From NCBI GenBank assembly GCA_963733765.1, contig CAVTEI010000003.1:1736001-1800000 (forward strand): a stretch of DNA of 64,000 nt, given 5' to 3'. Source of the DNA: DATKAS01 sp963733765 (lineage in GTDB: Bacteria; Actinomycetota; Acidimicrobiia; Acidimicrobiales; DATKAS01). Each line of letters opens with the position of its first letter. The stretch's first letter is position 1. Positions 44,203-53,246 of the stretch are shown here, piece after piece. Made by a program: the position numbers and the translations under genes. Under the pieces are notes generated by a model. The model was given only the letters and a program-made list of their open reading frames with translations, was not told where the DNA came from and searched no databases.

Positions 44203-46348
44203 ATGACCCCGGCATCGGCTGAGGCCGCGCTCACGTTGAGCGATCTGAGCGCCATTCCGGTCACTGCGCTCAAGGGTGTGGGGCCGAAGAAGGCGGACGG
44301 GCTCGCCGAGATGGGCGTGGAGACCGTGCTCGACTTGCTCACGTACTACCCGCGCCGGTGGGTCGATCGTACGAACGAGGCGCGCGGTCGGCGATCTCCG
44401 CCCCGGCGAGGAAGCGCTCGTGCTCGTCACGGTGCGCTCGACCCACAAGACCATGACCCGCACCCGCAAGGTGATGGTCACGGTCGAGACCGGCGACGAG
44501 TCGGGCCGGCTCCGGCTTGTCTTCTTCAACCAGGCCTGGCGGGAGCGCCAGCTGCAGCCAGGCCTCCAGGTGGCGCTGTTCGGCAGGGCCGAGGCCTACA
44601 AGGGCCGTCTCACGATGACGAATCCGGTCGTCGACCTGATCGGCGACCGCACCGGGCGGATCGTCGCCGTGTATCCGCAGTCAGAGAAGTCGGGACTGAC
44701 GACGTGGGAGATCGCCGGCTGGGTCGAGACAGCGCTGGCTCGCTGTCGAGCGCGGGGGATCGCCGACCCTGTGCCCGCGGGCGTGGTGCGTCGATTGCAG
44801 CTCGAGAGCCGCGAATGGGCGTTGCGCTCGATCCACGCGCCCGACTCGATGGACGCGCAGCGCGTCGCCCGCCGCCGGCTTGTGTTCGACGAGCTGTTGC
44901 GCGTGCAGCTCGCGCTCGTGCTGCGCAAGCGCGCCCTCGAGCAGGAATCGGTCGGCATCCGCCACGTGGTCGACGGCAAGCTCGTCGCCCGCTTTCACGA
45001 GCGACTGCCGTTCCCGCTGACGGGCGCTCAGAAGCGCGTCATCGAGCAGATCGAGTACGACCTCGCAGGCCAGCAGCCGATGCACCGATTGCTCCAGGGC
45101 GACGTCGGCGCTGGCAAGACTGTGGTCGCGGTGTCCGCGTTGCTTGTCGCGGTGCAAGGCGGCCACCAGGGCGCGCTGATGGCACCCACCGAAGTGCTCG
45201 CCGAGCAACACGCGCTCGGTGTGCGCGCGCTGCTCGCCGATCTCGAGGTGCCCGATCCCGGAACCCTGATGGGGGATCGGCCCCTGCGCGTCGAGCTGTT
45301 GACGAATCGCACGAGTGCCGCCGAGCGCCGGCGGATCGCAGCCGGACTCGCAGACGGCACCGTCGACCTTCTCATCGGGACCCACGCGCTGATCCAGGAG
45401 GGCGTGGAGCTGCGATCACTTGGTGTCGTCGTGATCGACGAGCAGCACCGGTTCGGCGTCGAGCAGCGCGCGATGTTGCGGGCCAAGGGACGCGACGGCG
45501 CAGTGCCCGACGTGCTCGTGATGACAGCCACGCCGATCCCTCGTACCGCGGCGATGACGGTCTACGGCGACCTCGACGTGAGCGTGCTCGACGAGATGCC
45601 GCCCGGCCGCACGCCGATCGTCACCCACTGGGCGCGGGGTCCGATCGAGGAGGACGGGGTCTGGGCCAACGTGCGGTCCGAAGTGGCCGAGGGCCACCAG
45701 GCCTATGTGGTGTGCCCGCTCATCGAGGAGTCGGAGAAGCTCGAAGTCGCGTCGGCGTCCGACACGTTCGAGCGACTGCGGGCGGGCGAGCTGGAGGGGC
45801 TGCGGCTCGCGTTGCTGCATGGACGGCTGCCGGCGGGGGAGAAGGCCGAGATCTTCGAGGCCTTCCGCCGTGGTGAGATCGACGTGCTCGTTGCGACAAC
45901 GGTCATCGAGGTGGGTGTCGACGTCGCGAACGCGACGGTGATGGTGATCCTCGACGCGAGTCGCTTCGGCATCGCCCAGCTGCATCAGCTCCGGGGCCGG
46001 GTGGGTCGGGGCCAGGCGGCGTCCGTGTGCTGGCTCATCGACGAGGGCGCGGCAGAGGGGGCCGAGGCGCGGCTCACCGCGCTGGTGCAGTCGACCGACG
46101 GGTTCGAGCTCGCCGAGGTGGACCTCGACCTACGGGGTGAGGGCACGATCATGGGTGAGCGTCAGAAGGGTCGCAGCGACCTGCGTCTCGCCTCGCTGCG
46201 CCGTGACCGCGAGATGGTCGGCCTCGCCCGGGAGGTGGCGTTCGAGCTGGTCGACAGCGACGGCGGCATCACGTCGTTGCCCGGCCTGGCCGACGAGCTG
46301 CGCCTGTTCGTCGGCGACGAAGAAGCCGACTTCCTGCTGAAGGGCTGA
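44203..46348 (+). CDS. recG: ATP-dependent DNA helicase RecG (one frame break)
   Basis: About 714 residues. The N-terminal HhH-like start (IPVTALKGVGPKKADGLAEMG, LLTYYPRRWVDR) is followed, after a frame change near 44380-44386, by the wedge OB domain (AVGDLRPGEEALVLVTVRST) and the SF2 motor: GDVGAGKTVVAVSAL, MAPTEVLAEQHAL, VIDEQHRFGVEQR, VMTATPIPRTAAMTVYGDLD, ATTVIEVGVDVANATVMV, QLHQLRGRVGRGQ. It reverses stalled forks and processes Holliday junctions. Only the first 60 residues lie in the other frame. Confidence 0.93.
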
Positions 46349-46353
46349 CGGGG

Positions 46354-46833
46354 TCAGGCGAGGACGGCGTCGAGCTTCTTCTCGACTGCTTCTTCGCTGG
46401 TGTTCAGCGAGAAGCTGAGCTCGGAGACGAGCACTCGCCGCGCGTTCATCAGCATCGTCTTCTCGCCACTCGACAGCCCGCTGTCGCGATTGCGCAACGA
46501 CAGGTTCCGAACGACCTCGGCCACCTGGTACACGTCGCCGGACTTCAGCTTCTCGAGATGGTTCTTGAACCGGCGTGACCAGTTCGACGGCATGCGTGCG
46601 TCCTTCTTCGCGAGCACGTCGAGGATGTCTTCGACCTCGTCCTTGCTGACCGGTGGCCGGATGCCGACCTCTTCGGCCTTCTCGACCGGCACCATCAGGG
46701 TGAGATCACCGTGGGTGACCCGCAACACCAGGTACTCGACCTTCTCGCCGAACATCTCGCGCTTCTCTTTGCGCTCGATGACGGCGGCCCCGTGATGGGG
46801 ATACACCACGCGGTCTCCGACCTTGAAACCCAC
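46354..46833 (-). CDS. carD: CarD-family RNA polymerase-binding regulator
   Basis: 159 residues from GTG 46833, preceded by GGAGGG with an 8-base spacer. The N-terminal Tudor-like RNAP-interacting domain (VGDRVVYPHHGAAVIERKEK, YLVLRVTHGDLTLMVPVEKA) and the helical C-terminal domain with the conserved Trp (MPSNWSRRFKNHLEKLKSGD) are complete. CarD stabilises open complexes at rRNA and other promoters and is essential in mycobacteria. It is convergent with recG, five bases apart. Confidence 0.93.
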   Translation of the reverse strand: MGFKVGDRVVYPHHGAAVIERKEKREMFGEKVEYLVLRVTHGDLTLMVPVEKAEEVGIRPPVSKDEVEDILDVLAKKDARMPSNWSRRFKNHLEKLKSGDVYQVAEVVRNLSLRNRDSGLSSGEKTMLMNARRVLVSELSFSLNTSEEAVEKKLDAVLA

Positions 46834-46900
46834 TCGCTCAGCCCTCCGCAACTTGCCGCTCCGTCGTCAAGGATGCCAGATCCGACGTCGTTTCCCCCAT

Positions 46901-47074
46901 TCACTGGTCTGCGTCGTCGGGCACAACGAGATCCCATCGATCGCGACAGTCGCTGCAGCGGTAGGTGATGAGGTCGCCAGGGTGCCACACGCCGTCCTCG
47001 GGTGGGTACGAGATGAGGTGCGCGCGACCTCCGCAGTCGATGCACGTGATCACCTCATCGACGTCCACTGTCAC
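46901..47074 (-). CDS. 57-residue zinc-ribbon protein coupled to enoyl-CoA hydratase
   Basis: A short gene from GTG 47074 to TGA 46901-46903. The protein reads VTVDVDEVITCIDCGGRAHL, then ISYPPEDGVWHPGDLITYRC, SDCRDRWDLVVPDDADQ: two CxxC pairs 29 residues apart form a zinc ribbon. Its start overlaps the stop of the enoyl-CoA hydratase gene (GTGA at 47071-47074), so it is probably translated by re-initiation. Function is unknown; a rubredoxin- or RNAP-type ribbon role would be a guess. Confidence 0.75.
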   Translation of the reverse strand: MTVDVDEVITCIDCGGRAHLISYPPEDGVWHPGDLITYRCSDCRDRWDLVVPDDADQ

Positions 47075-47788
47075 CGCCGCTCGCGGTCGGCGAACTTCGC
47101 AACACCGGCCGCAAACTCGGGATCGAAGATCACCGCGTCACCGTGGACCGCCTCGTTCGCGAGCGCCGCGTCGAGGTCGAGCCCGATGCTCTCGTAGACG
47201 GAGAGTCGATCGTGGACGACCGCTGGCCACGGCGACGACGCGATCTGCTCGGCGATCTCGATCGCGGCGTCGAGCGCGCCGCCCGCTTGCACCACACGGT
47301 TGACGAGCCCCATCGCCAGCGCTTCGTCGGCGCCGATCTCACGTCCGGTGAGGATGAGGTCGAGCGCGCGTCCGAGGCCGACGATGCGCGGCAAGCCGCA
47401 CCGTTCCGCCGTCGACGAGCGGCACCCCGAAGCGCCGCTCGAGGCAGCCGAGCCGCGCCGTCGTTCCCGCGATACGCATGTCGCACCAACACGCCAGCTC
47501 GAGCCCGCCCGCAACACACCACCCCTCGATCGCGGCGATCACCGGCTTCGACAGCTGGAGGCGGGTCGGACCGAGGGGACCGCTCGGGCGCAGCTTGGGG
47601 AGGTCGCGCAGGTTCGCTCCCGCGCAGAAGGCGGTGTCGTCCCCGGTGAGGATCGCGACCTTCGCGTTCCCGTCGGCCTCGAACGCGAGAAACGCGTCGA
47701 GCAGCCGTTGCGCGGTCTCGGTGTTGACAGCGTTGCGCACTGCGGGCTGGTCGATCCGCACGATGGTGACCCTCTGATCGACGTGCAC
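47071..47788 (-). CDS. Enoyl-CoA hydratase/isomerase family protein (one frame break)
   Basis: About 239 residues from GTG 47788. Crotonase motifs: TIVRIDQPAVRNAVNTETAQ, ILTGDDTAFCAGANLRDLPK (first oxyanion-hole loop), KPVIAAIEGWCVAGGLELAC (second), then LVDGGTVRL. The frame changes near 47395-47400 and goes on with PRIVGLGRALDLILTGREIG and GLVNRVVQAGGALDAAIEIA. It probably hydrates 2-enoyl-CoA in beta-oxidation, though the subfamily is broad. A -10 box seven bases upstream overlaps that of the divergent rsmD. Confidence 0.87.
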
Positions 47789-47795
47789 GCGACCG

Positions 47796-47801
47796 AGGCT
47801 A
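47796..47801 (-). promoter_or_regulatory. -10 box TAGCCT before enoyl-CoA hydratase gene
   Basis: TAGCCT on the minus strand ends seven bases before GTG 47788. Its outer two bases (TA at 47800-47801) are shared with the rsmD -10 box on the other strand. Confidence 0.5.
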
Positions 47802-47805
47802 CGGT
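47800..47805 (+). promoter_or_regulatory. -10 box TACGGT before rsmD
   Basis: TACGGT ends nine bases before ATG 47815, overlapping the opposing -10 box; the 26-base gap between the two start codons holds both. Confidence 0.5.
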
Positions 47806-47814
47806 GCGCCGTCG

Positions 47815-48340
47815 ATGCGCGTGGTGGCCGGCATGGCGCGGGGACGTCGGCTCGAGGCGCCGCCCGGTACCGACACTCGACCGACGAGTGACCGGGCCAG
47901 GGGAGCGATCTTCAACGCGTTGCACTCGCTCGCCGCGGTCGTCGACCGGCGGGTTGCGGATCTGTTCGCCGGCAGCGGTGCGCTCGGCATCGAGGCGCTC
48001 TCGCGCGGGGCCGCGTCATGCACGTTCGTCGAACGAGACCGCGCCGCGACAGGCGGTGATCGAGGCCAACCTGGCCCACTGTGGCCTGGTCGGCGGCACG
48101 GTCGTGCGGGCCGACGTGATGCGGTGGCTCGAGGGCACCCACGGCCCGTTCGACCTCGTGCTGGCGGATCCGCCCTACGCCTTCGACGACTGGCCGGCAC
48201 TCCTCGGGATGCTCGACGCGGGCCTCGCCGTGCTCGAGTCCAACCGGCCGATCGAGCCCGGTCCGGGCTGGGTGGTCACGAGATCGAAGCATTACGGCGG
48301 TACCGTTGTGACGTTCGTGGCGCGGGCGGCCCAGCTCTGA
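47815..48340 (+). CDS. rsmD: 16S rRNA m2G966 methyltransferase RsmD (one frame break)
   Basis: About 175 residues: VVAGMARGRRLEAPPGTDTR, PTSDRARGAIFNAL, the SAM-binding VADLFAGSGALGIEALSRGA, TFVERDR, then a frame change near 48045-48050 and AVIEANLAHCGL; the catalytic DPPY is in FDLVLADPPYAFDDWP. It methylates G966 of 16S rRNA during 30S assembly. coaD follows after 45 bases, a pairing (rsmD-coaD) found in many bacteria. Confidence 0.9.
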
Positions 48341-48385
48341 ACCGTTCCCGTCCGCCCACCGAACTGCTGACCCAACGGAGCGACC

Positions 48386-48865
48386 GTGGCAAAGGTGTTG
48401 TATCCGGGGTCCTTCGATCCCATCCACAACGGACACATCGAGATCATCGAGACGGCGGCGCGTCTGTTCGACGAGGTCGTCGTCGCCGCCATGCGCAACC
48501 TTCAGAAGGGTGAGCCTGCGTTCACGCTCGAAGAGCGCGAGGCGATGATCACCGAGTCGTTGGCGCACCTCGACAACGTGTCGGTCCTGGTGTTCTCGGG
48601 GCTGGTGGTCGACGTGGCGAAAGACCACGACATCGACTTCATCGTGAAGGGATTGCGGGCGTCGTCGGACTTCGAGGTCGAGCTGCAGATGGCCCAGATG
48701 AACTTCGCGGTGGCCGGGGTGCACACCGTGTTCCTGCCCTCGGCGTCGTCGTCCTCCTTCATCGCGTCGAAGTTCATCCGCGACATGGCGCAGTTCGGGC
48801 GCGACGTGAGCTCGATGGTGCCTACGGCGGTCTCCAAGCGGTTGCAAGAGAGGTACGGCGGATGA
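48386..48865 (+). CDS. coaD: Phosphopantetheine adenylyltransferase
   Basis: 159 residues, the normal CoaD length. VLYPGSFDPIHNGHIEII contains the nucleotidyltransferase HxGH-type site (HNGH), and VKGLRASSDFEVELQMAQMN plus SSSFIASKFIRDMAQFG are family-specific. It makes dephospho-CoA from ATP and 4'-phosphopantetheine. GTG 48386 follows AACGGAG. Its stop overlaps the next start (ATGA). Confidence 0.96.
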   Translation: MAKVLYPGSFDPIHNGHIEIIETAARLFDEVVVAAMRNLQKGEPAFTLEEREAMITESLAHLDNVSVLVFSGLVVDVAKDHDIDFIVKGLRASSDFEVELQMAQMNFAVAGVHTVFLPSASSSSFIASKFIRDMAQFGRDVSSMVPTAVSKRLQERYGG

Positions 48866-49431
48866 CCGAGCACGACGACGAAGAGACCGGTGAGCACCCC
48901 GTTCCTCGACTGAGCGACTCCGAGGCGCTCCTGCGGCGCGTCGCGGACATGATCTCGTCCGCCAAGACCATGCCGTTGTCGTCGTCGGCGATGATCAACC
49001 GGGACGAGATCCTCGAGCTGCTCGAGGACGCGAACAACCGGCTACCCGAGGAGCTGCGCGCGGCACGGTGGCTCCTCCGCGAGCGCGACGAGTTCCTCGC
49101 GAAGACCCGCCGAGAGGGCGACGACATCCTCGACGCCGCCCGCGCGCAGGCGGAGCGGATGGTGCAACGCACCGAGGTCGTGCGCGCCGCGCAACAGCGC
49201 GCGAGGCAGATCGTGACGACGTCCGAGGACGAAGCGCGTCGCTTGCGCCACGAGGTCGAGGACTACTGCGACCAACGCCTCGGGCAGTTCGAGGTGATCC
49301 TCGACAAGGTGCTCAAGACCGTGCAGGCGGGTCGCGACCGCCTCATCCCCACCGGGCTCCCCGAGCCCGACGCCGACGAAGCCGAGGCCGCCGCCGAGCA
49401 CGAGGCGGTGTTCTTCGACCAGGACGACTGA
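48862..49431 (+). CDS. sepIVA: SepIVA-like DivIVA-family coiled-coil division protein
   Basis: The 189-residue acidic protein has a long coiled coil (about residues 45-150: EILELLEDANNRLPEELRAA, REGDDILDAARAQAERMVQR, EDEARRLRHEVEDYCDQRLG) and a Glu-rich C-terminus. Size, coiled coil and place immediately before yceD match mycobacterial SepIVA (Rv2927c), a DivIVA-like protein needed for division and envelope growth. It was recognised through synteny as much as sequence. It overlaps both coaD (ATGA) and yceD (TGATG). Confidence 0.7.
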   Translation: MTEHDDEETGEHPVPRLSDSEALLRRVADMISSAKTMPLSSSAMINRDEILELLEDANNRLPEELRAARWLLRERDEFLAKTRREGDDILDAARAQAERMVQRTEVVRAAQQRARQIVTTSEDEARRLRHEVEDYCDQRLGQFEVILDKVLKTVQAGRDRLIPTGLPEPDADEAEAAAEHEAVFFDQDD

Positions 49432-50003
49432 TGTCGACGCTTCCCGGTCTCGTGCTCGGTGTCGCCGACCTCTTGCGTCATCCCGCGTCGCGGCGGCACA
49501 TCACCCTCGAGGTCCGCGCACCGGCGATCGAAGTCGGTGATGCGGTCGTGCCCGACGGCGCGACGGTCGTCGTCGACGGGGACCTCGAGTCGCTCTCGGA
49601 CGCCATCGTCGTGCATGCGACGGCGCGGGCGCCGTGGCGGGCGGTGTGCAGACGATGCCTCGGGCCCGCCGACGGTGAGCTCGTTGCGTCGCTCACCGAG
49701 GTGTTCTCCGGCCGCGGCTACGAGGGAGACGACGGCGAGGAGGTGCATCCGATCAAGGGCGACGCCATCGACCTCGGTCCGTCCGTACACGATGCCCTCG
49801 CCCTCGAGCTGCCGCTCGCCCCGCTCTGCAGCGACGACTGCGCCGGCCTGTGCCCCACCTGCGGCATCGACCTCAACATCGCAGCGTGCGAGTGCCGGAC
49901 CGAGTCGATCGACCCCCGGTGGGCTGCTCTCGACGTGCTCCGGGAGCCCCGTGCCGCGATCGGCGATCCGGGGCGGTTCGACCCTGGCCCTGCTGCTCGC
50001 TAG
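49431..50003 (+). CDS. yceD: YceD/DUF177 family protein
   Basis: The 190-residue DUF177 protein has the central CRRCLGPADGELV motif and the C-terminal zinc-type cluster LCSDDCAGLCPTCGIDLN, then CECRTESIDPRWAALDVLRE. It sits directly before rpmF, the usual arrangement; YceD relatives are linked to 23S rRNA accumulation in plants and bacteria. The start overlaps the upstream stop (TGATG). This copy begins with a variable 60-residue N-terminus. Confidence 0.88.
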   Translation: MSTLPGLVLGVADLLRHPASRRHITLEVRAPAIEVGDAVVPDGATVVVDGDLESLSDAIVVHATARAPWRAVCRRCLGPADGELVASLTEVFSGRGYEGDDGEEVHPIKGDAIDLGPSVHDALALELPLAPLCSDDCAGLCPTCGIDLNIAACECRTESIDPRWAALDVLREPRAAIGDPGRFDPGPAAR

Positions 50004-50037
50004 CCTGCTCCGGCCCCATCACGCGAAGGATCCACTG

Positions 50038-50217
50038 ATGGCAGTCCCGAAGAAGAAGACGTCCAAGGCGAAGAGCCGCAGCCGCCGTGCCTCTGCCTGG
50101 ACGCTCGACGCCCCGGCTCGCAGCACCTGCCCGCGCTGTGGCGCCGCGAAGCGTCCGCACAACGTGTGCGGCACGTGCGGCTGGTACAAGGGCCGTCAAG
50201 CGGTCGACGTCGGCTGA
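50038..50217 (+). CDS. rpmF: 50S ribosomal protein L32
   Basis: 59 residues: AVPKKKTSKAKSRSRRAS at the start, and a zinc ribbon formed by CPRCGAAKRPHNVCGTCGWY (four Cys). L32 sits near the exit side of the 50S subunit. The four-Cys (C+) form is present, so the protein should bind zinc. It lies between yceD and plsX, as in many bacteria. Confidence 0.95.
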   Translation: MAVPKKKTSKAKSRSRRASAWTLDAPARSTCPRCGAAKRPHNVCGTCGWYKGRQAVDVG

Positions 50218-50245
50218 TCGTCCGGCCCGGGCGCGCTGACCCGTC

Positions 50246-51220
50246 GTGCTGCCCATCGCGGTCGACGCGGTCGGGGGTGACAATGCGCCCGGTGAGGTGC
50301 TCATCGGCGCCCGCGTCGCCGCCGAGAAGCTCGACATCCCCGTCCTCCTGGTAGGCCCCGAAGAAGTCGTCGCGGCGAGCGGCCTGCCCCACGTGGTCGC
50401 GTCCGAGATCATCGCGATGGGAGACGACGGCGCTCAGGGCGTCCGGCGCAAGAAGGACTCGTCGCTCGTGCGGGCCGCCGAGGCGGTCCGCGACGGTCGG
50501 GCGTCCGGGATGGTGAGCGCCGGGAACACCGGCGCAACGATGGCGAGCGCGCTGTTGCGGATGGGACGCATCCGAGGCGTGTCGCGCCCGGCGATCGCCG
50601 CACCGCTGCCCGTTCCCGGGGAGACGCCGACCGTGCTGCTCGACGCCGGCGCAAACGCGGAGTGCCAGCCGGAGTGGCTCGTGCAGTTCGCGCAGATGGG
50701 CACGGTGTTCTCTCGTCAGCGCTTCGGTCTTGCGAGCCCGCGTGTCGGGCTGCTCTCGATCGGCGAGGAAGCATCGAAGGGCTCGTCGTTCGTGAAGGAA
50801 GTGCACCACCTCCTCGACGGCGCGCCCGGCGTCAACTTCATCGGGAACATCGAAGGGCACGACGTGGCGACGGACTTGGTCGACGTCGTGGTCACCGACG
50901 GGTTCAGCGGCAACGTCGTTTTGAAGACGTTGGAGGGTGGGCTCGAGGTGATTGTCGGTGTGATTCGCGCGGGGCTCGCGTCTACGGCGGAGACGCGTGC
51001 CGCGGCCGACGTGCTCGCGCCGGTGCTCGAGCCATTGTTCGACTACATGGGGCCCGAGGCGACCGGGGGAGCGGTGCTGCTCGGCGTCGAGGGGGTCTGC
51101 ATCATCAGCCACGGTCGGTCGTCGGCACGCGCCGTGACGAATGCGATCGCGCTCGCCGCGGAGATGGTGAGGGGCGACATCGTCGGGGGGCTGCGGTCAG
51201 CGATCGCGACGCCCTCCTGA
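50246..51220 (+). CDS. plsX: Phosphate acyltransferase PlsX
   Basis: 324 residues: IAVDAVGGDNAPGEVLIGAR at the N-terminus, KDSSLVRAAEAVRDGRASGM, VSAGNTGATMASALLRMGRI, DAGANAECQPEWLVQFAQMG, and VVTDGFSGNVVLKTLEGG, all PlsX hallmarks. It makes acyl-phosphate from acyl-ACP for phospholipid synthesis at the membrane surface. GTG 50246 leaves 28 bases after rpmF. The acyl carrier protein gene follows, consistent with the shared substrate. Confidence 0.94.
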   Translation: MLPIAVDAVGGDNAPGEVLIGARVAAEKLDIPVLLVGPEEVVAASGLPHVVASEIIAMGDDGAQGVRRKKDSSLVRAAEAVRDGRASGMVSAGNTGATMASALLRMGRIRGVSRPAIAAPLPVPGETPTVLLDAGANAECQPEWLVQFAQMGTVFSRQRFGLASPRVGLLSIGEEASKGSSFVKEVHHLLDGAPGVNFIGNIEGHDVATDLVDVVVTDGFSGNVVLKTLEGGLEVIVGVIRAGLASTAETRAAADVLAPVLEPLFDYMGPEATGGAVLLGVEGVCIISHGRSSARAVTNAIALAAEMVRGDIVGGLRSAIATPS

Positions 51221-51385
51221 CGGGGCACTCCGCGGCTGTCAAGCACGAAAGCAAGCAGAAGATCATGAAACACACTGGGCAGGCCTGACACCATCCCGGC
51301 GAGGTTGCAAGATGGCCGGTAGAATCCCGGGTGCTGCGCCCCCCGCGAAGCCCGACTGAGGACGCCACGCAGGACGGAGGAGAGC

Positions 51386-51688
51386 GTGCCCGCCGAGACC
51401 CACGTAGAACGAGCCCCCCTCGATCGCCAGGCCGTGTTCGAGCTGATCCGCGACCGGCTCGCCGACATCCTCGAGATCGATCCCTCCGCGATCAGCGAGG
51501 CCAACTCGTTCGCCGACGACCTCGATGCTGACTCGCTGGCGCTGATCGAGCTCGTCGAAGCCCTCGAGGAGGAGCTGAGCGAGCGCACCGTCGGCTTCCG
51601 CATCGAGGACGAGGACCTCGAAGACCTGAAGACCGTGCGCGACGCCGTTGACTACGTCTTTGGTCGGGTGGGCGAAGGCCCTGACTGA
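51386..51688 (+). CDS. acpP: Acyl carrier protein
   Basis: The 100-residue ACP has the phosphopantetheine attachment Ser in the motif DADSLALIELVEALEE. N-terminal helix 1 reads RQAVFELIRDRLADILEIDP; helix 3 is DLKTVRDAVDYV. A 15-residue N-terminal extension precedes helix 1, and about six residues follow the last helix. It carries growing acyl chains for the fatty-acid synthase. A TAGAAT -10-like word at 51320-51325 and a GAGGAGAG site precede GTG 51386. Confidence 0.9.
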   Translation: MPAETHVERAPLDRQAVFELIRDRLADILEIDPSAISEANSFADDLDADSLALIELVEALEEELSERTVGFRIEDEDLEDLKTVRDAVDYVFGRVGEGPD

Positions 51689-52415
51689 CTGGCCCGAGGT
51701 CGAGGTGCTCCGGCACCGGATCGGGCATGAGTTCACGAACCCTGCCCTGCTGGTGCAAGCACTCGCCCACCGTTCGTGGTGCGCCGAGCACGCGACGCTC
51801 GACCAACCGGCCCCGCCGTCGAACGAGCGTCTCGAATACCTCGGCGACGCCGTGCTGGGCGCGATCGTTGCCGACTACGTGTACCGGTCCTATCCCGATC
51901 TGCCCGAGGGCCAGCTGACCGACGCGCGCAAGTCGGTCGTGAACGCGATGGCACTCGCGGGCGTCGCCGCCCGCCTCGGCGTGGGCGCCGCGCTGCTGCT
52001 CGGCCGCGGCGAGACCGCTGCGGGCGGCCGTGAGAAGACGTCGATCCTGTCGGACGCGCTCGAGGCCGTCATTGCCGCGGTCTACCTCGATGGTGGATGG
52101 GAAGCCGCGCGCCGCTTCGTGCTTGACGAGATGCGCGATGACATCTCCGCGTCTGTCTCGGGCATCGGCGGGAGCGACTTCAAGAGCGTTCTCCAGGAGC
52201 TGGCGGGGCGGCAGGGCCTTGGTGCGCCTCGGTACGACGTGAGCGAGACCGGGCCCGACCACGCCAAGGTCTTCACCGCGCGGGTCGCGATCGGGCTGGC
52301 CCAGCTCGGAGAGGGCGAAGGACGCTCGAAGAAGCAGGCGGAGCAGGCCGCCGCACGCGTCGCCGTCGATCGACTGCGCGCCCGCACGGAAGAGCAGCTC
52401 GCCGACCATGCCTGA
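51660..52415 (+). CDS. rnc: Ribonuclease III
   Basis: About 251 residues. The RNase III signature is NERLEYLGDAVLGAIVADYV, with the second catalytic acid in SDALEAVIAAVYLDGG; the C-terminal dsRNA-binding domain starts at DFKSVLQELAGRQG and ends with GEGRSKKQAEQAAARVAVDR. It processes rRNA and structured mRNAs. No ATG or GTG fits in frame; TTG 51660 (or 51648), overlapping the ACP gene's 3' end, is the likely start. Confidence 0.92.
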   Translation: MVGWAKALTDWPEVEVLRHRIGHEFTNPALLVQALAHRSWCAEHATLDQPAPPSNERLEYLGDAVLGAIVADYVYRSYPDLPEGQLTDARKSVVNAMALAGVAARLGVGAALLLGRGETAAGGREKTSILSDALEAVIAAVYLDGGWEAARRFVLDEMRDDISASVSGIGGSDFKSVLQELAGRQGLGAPRYDVSETGPDHAKVFTARVAIGLAQLGEGEGRSKKQAEQAAARVAVDRLRARTEEQLADHA

Positions 52416-53241
52416 GCTCCCCGAGGTCGAGACGATCAAACGTGATCTCGAGCGAGAGATCGTCGGAAAGCGCATCAAGACCGTGGAGGTATCGGGCACC
52501 CGCTCGATCCGCAGGGGCACGAAGAAGCAGTTCATCGGCCGTCTCGAGGGTGCCAAGGTGACGGGCGTCCAGCGCAAGGGCAAGTACCTGCTGCTCAAGC
52601 TCGACACCGGCGACCTGCTCGTCGTCCACCTCAGGATGAGTGGCCAGCTGCTGAAGGCGGTGGCCAAGGACCCGGTGGCGAAGCACACCCACGTCACGCT
52701 GACGTTGCAGCCTGCGGGTCAGCTGCGGTTCGTCGACCCTCGCACCTTCGGCGAGATGTTCGTGAGCGATCCCGAGCACCTCGCCGAGGACGCCCCTGAG
52801 CTCGCGACTCTGGGGTTCGACCCGCTCGACGAGCCGATCTCGTGGATCGACTTCGGCCGGATGCTCATCGCGAAGCCAGTGCAGCTCAAGGCGTTCCTGA
52901 TGGACCAGCACCTGATCGCGGGCATCGGCAACATCTACAGCGACGAGATCCTCTACGCCGCCGGTCTGCGCTACGACCGGATGAGCGACACCCTCACGAC
53001 GCAGGACATCCGCCGGCTCTACCGCGCGGTGGTCGAGGTGATGCACGAAGCGGTGAAGCACCGCGGGTCGTCACTCGCCGACGAGCAGTACCGCGACCTG
53101 TTCGGACGTGTCGGCGGATATCAGAACGAGCACCAGGCTTATGGTCGCGAGGGCCTCGCATGCCGCCGGTGCCGAAACACGATCGAGCGCGCGAAGTACC
53201 AAGGACGATCGACCTTCTTCTGCCCGAGCTGCCAGGTGTAG
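52408..53241 (+). CDS. mutM: Formamidopyrimidine-DNA glycosylase
   Basis: 277 residues: the N-terminal catalytic PELPEVETIKRDLE (Pro1 nucleophile, Glu2), the lesion-probing MSGQLL strand, the helix-two-turn-helix region FLMDQHLIAGIGNIYSDEIL and the C-terminal zinc finger CRRCRNTIERAKYQGRSTFF-CPSC. It removes 8-oxoguanine and cuts the strand by beta/delta elimination. It overlaps rnc by eight bases, as in the mycobacterial rnc-fpg pair. Confidence 0.95.
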   Translation: MPELPEVETIKRDLEREIVGKRIKTVEVSGTRSIRRGTKKQFIGRLEGAKVTGVQRKGKYLLLKLDTGDLLVVHLRMSGQLLKAVAKDPVAKHTHVTLTLQPAGQLRFVDPRTFGEMFVSDPEHLAEDAPELATLGFDPLDEPISWIDFGRMLIAKPVQLKAFLMDQHLIAGIGNIYSDEILYAAGLRYDRMSDTLTTQDIRRLYRAVVEVMHEAVKHRGSSLADEQYRDLFGRVGGYQNEHQAYGREGLACRRCRNTIERAKYQGRSTFFCPSCQV

Positions 53242-53246
53242 GGAAG

